Shown here: positions 46,759 to 58,758 of the stretch, piece after piece
Position numbering within the stretch: position 1 is the first letter of the stretch
Layout: each line of letters starts with the position of its first letter
NCBI GenBank assembly: GCA_014529385.2
Contig: CM043949.1
Location: forward strand, 149,897,850 to 149,961,849
Length of the DNA stretch: 64,000 nt
Direction of reading: 5' to 3'
From: Adiantum capillus-veneris
Lineage: Eukaryota; Streptophyta; Polypodiopsida; Polypodiales; Pteridaceae
The notes under the pieces: generated by a model
Told to the model about the DNA's origin: nothing
Databases searched by the model: none
The model's input: only the letters and a program-made list of their open reading frames with translations
Position numbers and translations under genes: made by a program

Positions 46759-46830
46759 CTGAAACAAAAAAAACCAAATGTTATTTTAGCATATACTTTT
46801 TTGTAATGAATTAAATTTGTGTGAATACAA
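46759..46830 (-). promoter_or_regulatory. 3' end of a probable 5'-UTR intron
   Basis: On the minus strand, T-rich sequence with TTTTTTTTGTTTCAG ends five bases before ATG (GAAAGATGG). Upstream is repeat sequence, so the first exon and promoter probably lie beyond or within the 442-bp repeat array. The donor was not identified. Confidence 0.55.
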
Positions 46831-46999
46831 GGTCCACCACTTGTTCAAGTTAGATCTAAGCAAGTATACATAGTAATCTTTTAAGCTAGTAAACTAAGGG
46901 AGGGAGAAGTAAGGTCCACCACTTGTCCAAGCTCAGCTCTAGACAACATGGAGAGATTCGAGGTCTACTAATTGTCTAATATAGGCTAACTATATTGAA

Positions 47000-49560
47000 A
47001 CATAGAGAGAAGAAAAGGTCCACCACTTATCCAATCTAGGGTCCATTGAAACATGGAGAGAAGGATGCTCCACCATTTGTCCAAAATAGGCTCCATTGAA
47101 ACATGAAGAGAAGCAATATGCACCATGTCTTTGAGATGCTAGGCTCCATTGAAATACCTTAAACCCATGATATTTTGTATATGTGGGGTTTAAATTCAAG
47201 GTCCACCACTTGTCCAACCTATTCTCCCTAGTAGCATGAGTGGTTTGGTCTCAAGATTCCCCACTTTTCCACTCTATGTCATTATATTAAGAAGATCTGG
47301 GTGTTAAGGTCCACCACTTGTCCAACCTATAAGGCTATATCTAAAATGGTATTATTTACCACCACTTGGAATGCACATGATAGGTTTTACATAGGGGTCT
47401 GGTTCCAAGGTCCACCACTTGTCCAAGTTAACTCTATTGAAACATAGAGAGAATCAAAGGTCCACCACTTGTCCAAGCTAGGCTCCATTGAAACATGGAG
47501 AGAAGGATGCTCCACCATTTGTCCAAGCCAGGTTCGATTGAAACATGAAGAGAAGCAAGCTCCACCATGTCTCCAAAATGCTAGGCTCCATTGAAATATC
47601 TTAAAACCATGATATTTCGTACATGGGGGGTTTACATTCAAGGTCCACCACTTGTCCAACCTATTATCACTAGTAGCATGAGTGGTTTGGTCTCAAGATT
47701 CACCACTTTTTCACTCTATGTCATTATATTAAGAAGATCTGGGTGTTAAGGTCCACCACTTGTCCAACCTATAAGGCTATATCTTAAAGGGTATTCTTTC
47801 TGACCACTTGGAATGACCATGATAAGTTTTACATGGGGGTTTGGTTCCATGGTCCACCACTTGTCCAAGATAACTCTTTTGAAACATAGAGAGAAGCAAA
47901 GGTCCACCACTTGTCCAAGCTAGGGTCCATTGAAACATGGAGAGAAGGATGCTCCACCATTTGTCCAAGATAGGCTCCATTGAAACATAAAGAGAAGCAA
48001 GCTGCACCATGTCTCCAAGATGCTAATCTCCATTGAAATACCTTAAACCCAAGATATTTCGTACATGGGGGGTTTACATTCAAGGTCCACCACTTGTCCA
48101 ACCTATTATCTCTAGTAGCATGAGTGGTTTGGTCTAAAGATTCACCACTTTTACACTCTATGTCATTATATTAAGAATATGTGGGTGCTAAGGTCCACCA
48201 CTTGTCCAACCTATAAGGCTATATCTTAAACATTATTCTTTCTCACCACTTGGAGTTACCATGATAGGATTTACATGGGAGTTTTGTTACAAGGCCCACC
48301 ACTTGTCCAAGCTAAATCTATTGAAACATAGAGAGAAGCAAAGGTCCACCACTTGTCCAAGCTAGGCTCCATCGAAACATGGAGAGAAGGATGCTCCACC
48401 ATTTGTCAAAGATAGGCTCCATTGAAACATGAAGAGAAGCAAACTGCACCATGTCTCCAAGATGCTAGGCTCCATTGAAATACCTTAAACCTATGATATT
48501 TCGTACATGGGGGGTATATATTCAAGGTCCACCACTTGTCCAACCTATTATCCTTAGTAGCATGAGTGGTTTGGTCTCAAGATTCACCACTTTTTCACTC
48601 TATGTGGTTATATTAAGAAGATCTAGGTTTTAAGGTCGACCACTTGTCCAACCTATAAGGCTGGATCTTAAAGGGTATTATTTCTCACCACTTGGAATGA
48701 CCATGATATGTTTTACATGGGGGTTTGGTTCCAAGGTCCACCACTTGTCCAAGCTAACTCTATGGAAGCATAGAGAGAAGCAAAGGTCCACCACTTGTCC
48801 AAGCTAGGCTCCATTGAGACATTTAAAGAAGGATGATCCCCCATTGGTGGAAGATAGGCTCCATCGAAACATGAAGAGAAGCAAGCTGCACCATGTCTTC
48901 AAGATTCTAGGCTTCCTCGAAATACCTTAAATCCAGGATATTTTGTACATGGGGGGTTTACATTCAAGGGCCCCACCACTTGTCCAAGCTATTATCGCTA
49001 GTAGAATGAGTGGTTTTGTCTCAAGATTCACCACTTTTCCACTCTATGTCATTATATTAAGAATATGTGGGTGTTAAGGTCCACCACTTGTCCAACCTAT
49101 AAGTCTATATCTTAAAGGTTATTCTTTCTTACCACTTTGAGTGACCATGATAGGTTTTATATTGGGGTTTGGTTCCAAGCTCCACCACTTGTCCAAGCTA
49201 ACTCTCTTGAAACAGAGAGAGGAGCACATGTCCACCACTTGTCGAAGCTAGGCTCCATTGAAACATGGAGAGAAGGATGCTCAACCATTTGTCCAAGATA
49301 GGCTCCATTGAAACATGAAGAGAAGCAAGCTGCACCATGTCTCCAAGATGCTAGGCTCCATCAAAATACCTTAAACCCACGATATTTCATAGATGGGGGG
49401 ATTACTTTCAAGGTCCACCACTTGTCCAAGCTATTATCGCTAGTAGCATGGTTTGGTCTCAAGATTCACCAGTTTTCCACTCTATGTCATTACATTAAGA
49501 ATATCTTGGTGTTAAGGTCCACCACTTGTCCAACCTATAAGGCTATATCTTAAATGATAT
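47000..49560. repeat. 442-bp tandem repeat, about six units
   Basis: The landmark TTAAGGTC(C/G)ACCACTTGTCCAACC recurs at about 47306, 47748, 48190, 48632, 49076 and 49514: spacings 442, 442, 442, 444 and 438. Each unit contains four to five copies of the 18-mer GGTCCACCACTTGTCCAA, the CTCCATTGAAACATGGAG dyad, a CATGATATTTCGTACATGGGG segment and TATGTCATTATATTAAGAA. No coding capacity; minus-strand frames of 90 codons starting MDKWWTL are copies of one another and follow the repeat. Confidence 0.92.
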
Positions 49561-49759
49561 TTTTTCTCACCACTTGGAATGTGCATGATATGTTTTACAT
49601 GGGGTTTTGCTCCAAGGTCCACCACTTGTCCAAGCTAGATCTATTACATATATATTATACATACAATATTCAACTAGATTCGCTACCTATTATGTCTAGT
49701 AGCATGGATGCTGTAGCTTTAAGGTCCACCACTTGTCCAACCTATACTCTCTTATGTAA

Positions 49760-49990
49760 GAGAGATCTCGCTATAAATTCAAAACCTTCCCGCCTAAATT
49801 TAAAATTCAGAATCTGATTGCCTAAATTTAAAATATCCCTCCCAAATTTTAAATATCCCGCCTAAATTTTAAAATATCCCGCCCAAATTTTAAAATTCAA
49901 ACTTTTTTATAAAAATTTAAATTTTACCACTTAAAGTTAAAATATTCCACGCGAAATTGATTTGAAATTCAAGTTTACCACAAAAAGATA
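49760..49990. repeat. AT-rich short repeat (CCCGCCTAAATTTTAAAAT)
   Basis: Five to six imperfect copies of CCCGCC(T/C)AAATTTTAAAATAT at 18-22 bp spacing, then AAATTCAAA words to about 50060. Duplicated at 62305-62535. Confidence 0.8.
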
Positions 49991-50269
49991 TCATTATACC
50001 ACCTAAATTCAAATATGCAAACCTCAAATCATTATATTGTACATAAATTCAAACAAATTCAAATTAACAAGCCTAAACTGATATTAGTTTGCATAGATAT
50101 GAATTTATCACACCTAAATTATGTCACCATGTTAGAGAGAGTGGTTAGAGAATTTGAACAAGGTCCACCACTTGTCCAACCTAGATACCAAGAAGGATTG
50201 AGTGTACAAGGTATTGTTTGGAGGTCCTTATAGTCCACTGGTCTCAAGGTCCACCACTTGTGGTAAGGG

Positions 50270-50640
50270 TCACCAAAAAGTGTATATATTCATCCAAAGA
50301 AATACACGTATTTTTGGTCTACATGTCCTAGTTTCAACCATTTATGTCCATTAGGTGTATCACTAAACAACACTACTATTTTTGAGAAACAGAAGTTACA
50401 ATCATATCTACAAATGGATTAGAGGAAAATCAGCTCAGCATACATCCAGAACTCGCTACAAGAATCGACTTTAACAGATCACGCAAAAAAGTCTTCCATT
50501 CAAGTTTACTAGTATTACAATGTGTTAGTTATTTGTGATATTTATGTATGTATATATACTATGTGTGCATATCGTAATTAAGTGTAATTGTGTATCTGCA
50601 TTATGTATGAGTATTACAATCAAATAACACAAATATACAT
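50270..50640. other. non-coding, AT-rich
   Basis: No gene seen. Present nearly unchanged at 62815-63185. Confidence 0.6.
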
Positions 50641-50699
50641 ACATACACATAGATAACACAGACGCACACATACATGAGCATGTATTTTCAAGAGAGAGA

Positions 50700-51045
50700 T
50701 AGCAAGATACAGAGATAGATAGAGATAGAGAGAGAGAGAGAGAAATACCTGTTTTCTAGAGAGAGGAGAGAGAGAAAGATAACAGATTTCATTGTGTTTA
50801 TGTATGTGGAAGAGAGGAAGACGATGTATGGAAATATGTGCACGTATTTTCAAGAGAGAGACAACAAGATAACAGATTTCACTGTGGTTATGTATGTGGA
50901 AGTGAGGAAGACGATGTGTGGGAATATGTGCATGTATTTTCAATAGAGAGACAACAAGATAACAGATTTCACTGTGGTTATGTATGTGGAAGAGAGGAAG
51001 ACGATGTGTAGGAATATGTGTATGTGTGTAGGGATATTTTTAAAC
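50700..51045. repeat. 90-bp tandem repeat, three units, next to (GA)n
   Basis: GATAACAGATTTCA(T/C)TGTG recurs at 50778, 50868 and 50958 (period 90). Units contain GTATGTGGAAGAGAGGAAGACGATGT and ATGTATTTTCAAGAGAGAGA. The (GA)n run at 50725-50742 is 10 bp longer in the duplicate at 63265. Confidence 0.88.
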
Positions 51046-51059
51046 TAGGTATCTCTGTC

Positions 51060-51590
51060 TTTTGACTAGAGAGTGTGTGTGCAAGAAGAGTTACAGAGAA
51101 CCATCTTCTCTATATGGAGAAAGACAGAGAGTGAGAGAGTGAGAAATACCTGTTTTTTCTCTATTCGTGAGGTGTGCAATGTCTCCTGAGAAGAAGCTAT
51201 GCCCGATCCTGCCCTTCTGGAAAGCGTTGCGTACACTACTGTTTCTTTATCTTGTGCGCGAACTTTCAATCCTGTGCGCTCCACCTGTGTGTTGTGTACG
51301 ATGCCGGGCTTCCTCCTCTACGTGCGCGTATACTCCAACTGTGTGCGATCCGTGTGTGCTTTCTGTGTGTTTGCTGCTCGCCTGCTTTCTCTGTGTGCGT
51401 TGCTCATGCGCTCTCTCTGTGCCTAATCTTGATAGGGTTTATTAGAATGCCATGTATGCTACAAGTCCATGTTTTATCATAGGATTTAAAAAAACAAAAG
51501 CAATATAAAACATTAACCAATTCACACAGCCAAAATTAAAGAAATCATGGTTGAAAATATGCAAAACATGCGTAACTCTATACTATGAAT
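51060..51590. other. GC-richer stretch, no clear gene
   Basis: Rich in TGTGTGC and CGTGCGCG words (51270-51420). Overlapping open frames in several phases suggest composition rather than coding. The downstream copy ends at the window edge (64000). Confidence 0.45.
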
Positions 51591-51604
51591 TCACTTAACT
51601 CTAT

Positions 51605-51815
51605 ATGCCGCCCCTTGACCCCGCCCGGGGCGCTGCCCCGGACCCCGCCCGGAACAATATCCCAAAATCAGCCTCCCAAGCCCCTCCATCGAGAGCGCTA
51701 TATTCCACATCCCCATCAAGAGCGCTACCCCCAAACCTCACATGGAAGCGCTGCCTTGTCACCCCATTGTGGCATTGCCCTAAGACCCCGCATCTGGAGT
51801 GCTAAATGGGAACAT
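51605..51815. repeat. GC-rich CCCCGCCCGG block
   Basis: Short degenerate repeat of (A/G)GCGCT(G/A) with ACCCCGC(C/A) at 35-45 bp spacing (51617, 51690, 51720, 51747, 51783). Sharply GC-rich against AT-rich flanks. No gene. Confidence 0.6.
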
Positions 51816-51829
51816 TCTTCATTAGTGAA

Positions 51830-52390
51830 ATTTTGAACATAAATTATATTTAGCATATACTTAAATATAATACAAATATTAACATATTAACTATACTACT
51901 AATTTACTATAGCAGTTCTAGATTATGTCCCATACTATATTTAAGGTGCCAAAGGTTTGGCCTTATGGTCCTAGATTTAGCCAAGTGGTCAACACATATA
52001 GAACCAAGTGCACACTGTGCCACAAAACTTGGCCACCACTTCACTTGCCAAATTTTAGGCCACATGGTCAATCCTAAGTTTCCAATGTTCTTATTATGTC
52101 ACCTTTTCCCTCGTGGAAAACCTAGGCTTGTTTTCACATACTCAGGCACTTCAAGCCATAATAAATTTTCATTACTCTTTGGCAACCCTTTTGTTCAAGT
52201 CTTTGAAAAAACGTTGCTTAAGGCCACCCTAAACCATTTTCATTTAGGGGTGTCTAAAACTAGCTTTTTGGCAATTCGAGAAGAAAATGGTCAAAGTTTT
52301 ATACTTAGTTTTAACCACTTGACCAATTCAAATATTGGAAAGCAAGGTCTTGTAATACTTTTCTTTGGACATCACACATTAAAACTAGGT
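51830..52390. other. unassigned stretch
   Basis: A 150-codon plus-strand open frame (51965-52417) has no recognisable domain; it overlaps the beginning of the next repeat zone, so it is probably not a gene. Confidence 0.35.
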
Positions 52391-52933
52391 CACTCACTTG
52401 TCCAAGCTATGCTCTAATACAATAAAGGGCTTTTGGTTTCAAGATGCACCACTTTCCCAACCTTGATTCCATTAAAGAAGCTACCTCTACTTAGACATTT
52501 AATAGCAAGGTCCTGTAGCAGTGCACATTGAACATTTTTCATGGCATCTAGGTCCACCACTTATCTAAGCTATGCTCTAATACAGTAAGGGGGTTTTGGT
52601 TTCAAGATCCACCACTTGTCCAAACTTGATTTGGGAAGCAAGGTCCTATAATAGTTTGCTTTGGACATTCACCATTACAACTAAGTCCACGACTTCTCCA
52701 AGCTATGTTCTAATACACTAAGGACGTTTTGGTTTGAAGGAGAACCACTTGTACGACTTTGTTTTTGGAAGTAAGGTCTTTACATAGTTCACCTTGGACA
52801 TTGGACATTGGATACTACAACTAAGCCCACCACTTGTCCAAGCTATCCTCTATATATAGCCAAAGGGTTTGGGTTTCAAGATTCACCACTTTTCCAACCT
52901 TTCTTCCATTAAAGAAAGGAGGGGAATTATAAC

Positions 52934-54198
52934 TAGGTCCACCAATTGTCCAAGATATGCTCTGATATAGAAAGGGGATTTCGGTTTCAATAATCCACCA
53001 CGTGTTCAACCTTGCAAGACTCAAGGGATACTTGGACATTGGAAAGCATAGTCCTATAGTAGTTGATAGGTGGTAGTGGGTATAACAACTAGGTCCAACC
53101 TATGCTCTCATATAGCAAAGAGGCTTTGGTTTCAAGGTCCACCACTTGTCCAACCTTGCTTCCATTAAAGAAATGAGGGGCTACGTAAACATTGGCAAGC
53201 AAGGTAGAAAGGTCCTAAGGTATTTCACCTTGGATATTGGCCATTATAACTAGGTCCACCACTTGTCCAAGCTATGCTCTGATATAGAAAGGGGATTTTC
53301 GTTTCAAGGTCCACCACGTGTTCAACCTTGCAAGACTCAAGGGATACTTGGACATTGGAAAGCATAGTCCTATAGTAGTTGATATGTGGCCGTGGGTATT
53401 ACAACTAGGTCCAACCTATGCTCTCATATAGCAAAGAGGCTTTAGTTTCAAGGTCCACCACTTGTCCAACCTTGCTTCCATTAAAGAAATGAGGGGCTAT
53501 GTAAACATTGCCAAGCAAGGTAGCAAGGTCCTAAGGTGTTTCACCTTGGATATTGGGCATTATAACTAGGTCCACCACTTGTCCAAGCTATGCTCTGATA
53601 TAGAAAGGGGATTTTCGTTTCAAGGTCCACCACGTGTTCAACCTTGCAAGACTCAAGGGATACTTGGAAATTGGAAAGCATAGTCCTATAGTAGTTGATA
53701 GGTGGCAGTGGGTATTACAACTAGGTCCAACCTATGCTCTCATATAGCAAAGAGGCTTTAGTTTCAAGGTCCACCACTTGTCCAACCTTGCTTCCATTAA
53801 AGAAATGAGGGGCTACGTAAACATTGGCAAGCAAGGTAGCAAGGTCCTAAGGTGTTTTACCTTGGATATTGGGCATTATAACTAGGTCCACCACTTGTCC
53901 AAGCTATGCTCTGATATAGAAAGGGGATTTTCATTTCAAGGTCCACCACGTGTTCAACCTTGCAAGACTCAAGGGATACTTGGACATTGGAAAGCATAGT
54001 CCTATAGTAGTTGATAGGTGGCAGTGGGTATTACAACTAGGTCCAACCTATGCTCTCATATAGCAAAGAGGCTTTAGTTTCATGGTCCACCACTTGTCCA
54101 ACCTTGCTTCCATTAAAGAAATGAGGGGCTACGTAAACATTGGCAAGAAAGGTAGCAAGGTCCTAAGGTGTTTCACCTTGGATATTGGGCATTATAAC
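52934..54198. repeat. 316-bp tandem repeat, four units
   Basis: TAGGTCCACCA(C/A)TTGTCCAAG(C/A)TATGCTCTGATATAG starts units at 52934, 53251, 53567 and 53883 (spacings 317, 316, 316); the next start would be 54199, where the copia element begins. Each unit includes three copies of the GGTCCACCAC word, GACTCAAGGGATACTTGGA and CTATAGTAGTTGATA. More degenerate relatives run from about 52390. Confidence 0.93.
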
Positions 54199-54520
54199 TG
54201 TAAAGAATGAGGATGCAAGAGAGCTACACAAGACAAGCACAAAGCACACAGAGATGGAAAGCTTCTTCTTCTTCTTCACAGAAAAGAGAGTACAAAATGA
54301 CTAAGTGCTAAAGCTGAAAAGTAGCACATATGTACATGCGGTCACTAAGTGTGAACTCGCTAGAAGCGTACTAGGCTGGCACTATAAGTGTAGTCCAGCT
54401 GTAGAATCACTAGCAGAGATCCTCCGTGTTGGTCACCTAACGCGCCAGTGAGTAAATGCCGTAAGCGGCCAAGACCCGTAGTGGATGCTAGCTCAAGGTG
54501 TAGAGCTCGACATCTCAACA
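54199..54520 (-). repeat. copia H 3' LTR
   Basis: 322 bp; on the minus strand TGTTGAGATG...TTCTTTACA. The polypurine tract lies at about 54521-54531. No partner within the window. Confidence 0.8.
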
Positions 54521-57500
54521 CTCCCCCTCGAGCTCTGCATGTCGCAGAGTCCAAGCATAGTCCGGAAACGTCTAAGCTTCTCAGCTCCAAGGGCCTTGGT
54601 AAAGATATCCGCTATCTGCTCCTCTGTGCTGACGTAGACCAAGTCGATGTCGCCCGCCAACACTCGCTCTCCAACGTAGTGGTAATGGACCTCTATGTGT
54701 TTGGTCCTGGCATGGAACACTGGGTTCCTAGCCAATTGCATGCTGTTGAGGTTGTCACAATGGATGAAAATCTGCTGGTCCACCTGCACTCCCAAGTCCT
54801 CAAGTAATGTGCGTAGCCAAGCTACCTCGCATGCCGCAACTGCTGCACCTCTGTACTCGGCCTCTGTGCTCGATAAAGCAACCGTAGGCTGCTTTTTGCT
54901 GCTCCAAGTAAAAATAGCACTCCCAAAAGAGAACATGAAGCCACTCGTAGATCTCCTATCAATAATGCTACCTGCCCAATCTGCATCTGTATACCCATAC
55001 AATGCTAATGGTGCATCTGTTGCATAGAACAATGCGTAGTCAAGAGTACCTTGCACATACCTAAGTGTGCGTCGTACTCCATCCAAATGTGGCTTCCTCG
55101 GAAGCTGCATGAACTGACTCTCCAAGCCTACTGTGTAGCTCAAGTCTGGCCTTGTGATAGTCAAGTAGATTAGACTACCCACAATCTTCCTGTACATGTT
55201 GACATCCTCAACAACATCACCCTTCTCTGCACTCAGCTTTGCATTCACATCCAAGGGAATAGAAATTGGCTTACAATCAGCCATACCATACTTTGACAAC
55301 ATGTCCAAAGCATACTGTCTCTGTGATAGCCATACACCCTCTGGAGTTCTGATCACCTCAATGCCAAGAAAGTAGCGCAACTCGCCTAAATCTTTCATTT
55401 CAAACTCCTGTTTGAGAAGACCCTTCACATGGTCAATCTCCATAGCATTGTCACCAACAATAATAAGGTCATCTACATATATGGTAATGACCACAATCCC
55501 CACATCACTCTCACGTACATAGAGTGAATGATCAGCATGAGCTCTCCTAAAACCAATACTGACAAGATACTTGGCAATCCTGTCATACCATGCTCTAGAG
55601 CCCTGCTTCAAACCATACAAAGCTTTGAGAAGTTTGCATACATAATCTGGGTAACCTGGATCGACATAACCAGGTGGCTGATCCATATACACTTCCTCTT
55701 GCAACTCACCATTCAAGAAGGCATTCTTTACATCCATTTGATGCATAATCCATCCTCTAGATGCAGCCACTGCTATGACAGCTCTCACAGTCGTCATCTT
55801 TGCCACTGGAGCAAAGGTCTCCTCATAGTCTATGCCATACGTCTGTGCATAACCCTATGCGACCAGCCTTGCCTTGTGACGCTCAATGTTACCATCAGCC
55901 TTATGCTTGGTTTTATACACCCATTTGCAGCCAATAGCTTTCTTGCCACTTGGCAATGGCACCAACTCCCATGTGTCATTTGCTTCCAATGTAGCCATCT
56001 CTTCATTCATTGCATCATCCCAATGCACATTTCCAACTGCATCCTCAAAACATGTGGGCTCCACATCCTGTATCACCTTAGCCATGTAGGCTTGGTGATG
56101 CGCTAAATACCCATCATAAGTCAATTTCTAAACTGGATTTCTGACTCTATTAGATCTGCGCGGTCCTGGGTCACTCCTTTGCCCTCTAGCATCTTCTTGT
56201 ACTTTCGTTACACCAGGTGTCCTGACAGCCGGAATTCCAAATTCCTCATCAAGACTTTGTTCAGAACCATCTGAATCCATGTCTACATGTGAAAAACCTG
56301 ATGATGCATCAGCCATAAAGGGAGGTTCATCAACCTTTTCCTTTTCTTTTCGTGATACATTCCCTGTACCTGTTGGTGGAGTAACATGCGTACGTAGTCT
56401 ACCATTCCATGGTTTCTCAACAGAGCCACGAGAAGAGGACTCTTGTGGTCCACTCAAAACCTGTGACTGTGGCCTCACATTTTGTACAACCACATCATCT
56501 TTTACATCAGCCCCAATAGTGCCATGTGCATTACTGTACCAGCTGCTCATCTCATGAAAGACTACATCTCTGCTCACTCGTAATTCTCGTGTAGTAGGAT
56601 TGTAGCACCTGTACCCCTTTTGTTCAAGGGAATATCCCACAAGAATACATTTCTCTGCTTTAGGATCCAATTTCCTACGCAACTCATCTGGTACATGCAC
56701 GTAAGCTATGCAGCCAAACACTTTCAAGTGTGCCAAATTATTTACAGCTTCAGCCCAGAAATGATGAGGCATGTTCTTCTCATTCATCAATGCACGTGCA
56801 ACCTCAGCAATGTGCCTGTTTTTCCTTTCTGCGACCCCATTCTGCTGTGGAGTATATGTGCATGTAAACTGCCTGTGTATACCATGCATTCGCAGAAAAT
56901 CTGAAAAATCATTGGAGAAGTACTCTCCCCCTCCATCTGACCTCAATGTCTTGATTTGCATATCTGTCTCCTTCTCAATCATGACTTTGAAGTCTTGAAA
57001 GTGACCAAACACTTCACTTTTGTTACGCATGAAGTAGACCCATACTTTCCTTGTATGGTCATCAATGAAAGAGACATAATACCTGCAACCATGTATACTT
57101 GCAGTATCGGTTGGACCCCAAACATCTGTGTGCACCACCTCAAGTGGCTTTTTACATACATTGCGCTCATGTGGAAATGAGCCCTTTGACTGTTTTCCAA
57201 ACTGGCATGCTGCACACACTTTATGCATACCATCCACCTTGAATTTGGGCAAACCTTTTACAATCTGTTTTGATTGCATGCTGCGCAATCTCTGCTCATT
57301 GACATGGCCAATGCGTTTGTGCCAAATGTCAACATCAGCCACAACACCTGTGCCCTGTGCAAATAATGCAGCTTTTACCTCAGGCATGTCTACATTCAGC
57401 ATAAACATTCTGCCCACACATTTGCCCTCTGTGATCAGCTTACAGCCATTCTGGAAATCTTCTACATAACAGCCATTTGGATTGAAGCGAACCTGCAAAC

Positions 57501-58758
57501 CCTGCTCAACCATTTGTCCAACAGAAACAAGATTCTTTGTAATGTTTGGGACATGAAGTACATCTGCTAAGTACTTTGATTTCCCACTCTTCGTATTTAG
57601 AGGTATGTCCCCTACATGAGCAATGGGGTGAGCTGTGTCATCTCCTGTCTGCACATAGCCTGACACATCTGGTTTGCGCATATCTCTAAACCACTCTCCA
57701 CGAGACGTCATGTGATTAGAGGCACCTGAATCCACATACCAAACATCATCTTGGGTGGAATTCTCTGCAATCATTGTATTCATTACATGCTGCATAACAA
57801 ACATGCGCTCGTTTTTGCTGTCATCTGCATCTCTGCTAGTAGATGCATAGTTGCCCTGTTCTCTCTTTCTACTTGCTTTTCCCTTTGGACAGTCACGTGA
57901 CATGTGACCTCTTTCACCACAAGTCCAACATTCTCTACTATCTGGAGTATGTTGCTGCCTGCTTGATCCTGCACCACGACCTCTTTGACTCCCCCTGCCT
58001 TGAGACTGGTTTCCCCTGCCACCTGTATTGTTTTGATTTGATTGACCTTCCAGAAATTGGCCCCTGCAACCCCTTGGGCCTCGACCACGACCTCTACCTC
58101 TACCTCTGTTGGAGTTAGAATAGAAGGCCTGTTTAGAATTATTTCTGCCATGAGAAGAAGATGTGTCAAGGTTCTTCTCCTCAAGAAGAAGCATAGAAAT
58201 CAAATCTTGGAACACGGGGATGTCGTCTCTTGTATTCATGGAAGACCTAAAATGTACATACTCATCTCCTAGACCATCCAAGCATGCACGGACAATGTCA
58301 TCGTCTTCCACTGAGAATTTAATAGATCCAAGAGCCTCAATGATACTCTTGATTTTCAAAGCATAATCATTGATGGAGAGGTTGTTCCTCTTAACCTGAT
58401 TTAGCTCCGACTTTAGTTGAAGCTTCCTGGCCTTGGTGTTCACCTCGAACACTCTGCCTAAGTTTTTCCATGCAATGGCGGGGGTTTCAGCATCTTGTAG
58501 ATAGCCCATCATGCCATCTGTGATGCTCATAGAAAGCCAATACATCACTTTGCTCTGGCCTTGTTGCCAGTCCCTCAAAGCTTTCCTTTGTTCTGCTGTA
58601 GCATTTGCCTCGGGAATCTCTCGTTCCTTTTCATTGTCTCCTTCTACATAGTCCCAATAACCTTTTCCTTTTAGGAAATTTGTTATTCTGAACTTCCATG
58701 CAGGGTAGTTATTTTTCTCAAGCTTCTCAGTAACAATCTGACTGAAACCGTCAGACAT
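54493..58758 (-). pseudogene. gag-pol: copia H gag-pol, open except for two TAG codons
   Basis: From the ATG at 58758 a single frame of 1,421 codons runs to the stop at 54493, broken only by TAG at 56130-56128 (codon 877) and 55857-55855 (codon 968). Domains: gag (1-200), Gly/Arg-rich linker, zinc knuckle C277-C280-H285-C290 (CWTCGERGHMSRDC), protease D343-S-G, preintegrase zinc region (HVNEQRL...CAACQFGKQ), integrase D545, D608, E644, RT with YVDD at 1094-1097, and RNase H to the end (HYVGERVLAGDIDLVYVSTEEQIADIFTKAL). All catalytic residues are present. Around codon 673 (AEAVNN|LAHLKVFGC) an in-frame segment of roughly 35 residues normal to the family is missing from the integrase. A polyprotein would be cut by its own protease. 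Confidence 0.92.

Noticed and set aside
47387-48101. Repeated minus-strand frames of about 90 codons (MDKWWTLNVNPP...), also at 43210, 59192, 59589 and 60915
   Set aside because: They follow the 442-bp repeat exactly; LDKWWT is the translation of the 18-mer. No promoter, domain or constraint is seen, so they are repeat artefacts, not a protein family.
41690-49560. CRISPR-like appearance of an 18-mer recurring at intervals
   Set aside because: The DNA is clearly plant, intervals are irregular or are themselves repeated, and there are no cas genes.
51167-51482. Overlapping Cys/Leu-rich plus-strand frames
   Set aside because: Three phases are open at once over TGTGTGC-rich DNA, which points to composition; no similarity seen.
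51965-52417. 150-codon plus-strand frame as a host gene
   Set aside because: No domain, no splice or start context, and it runs into the repeat zone.
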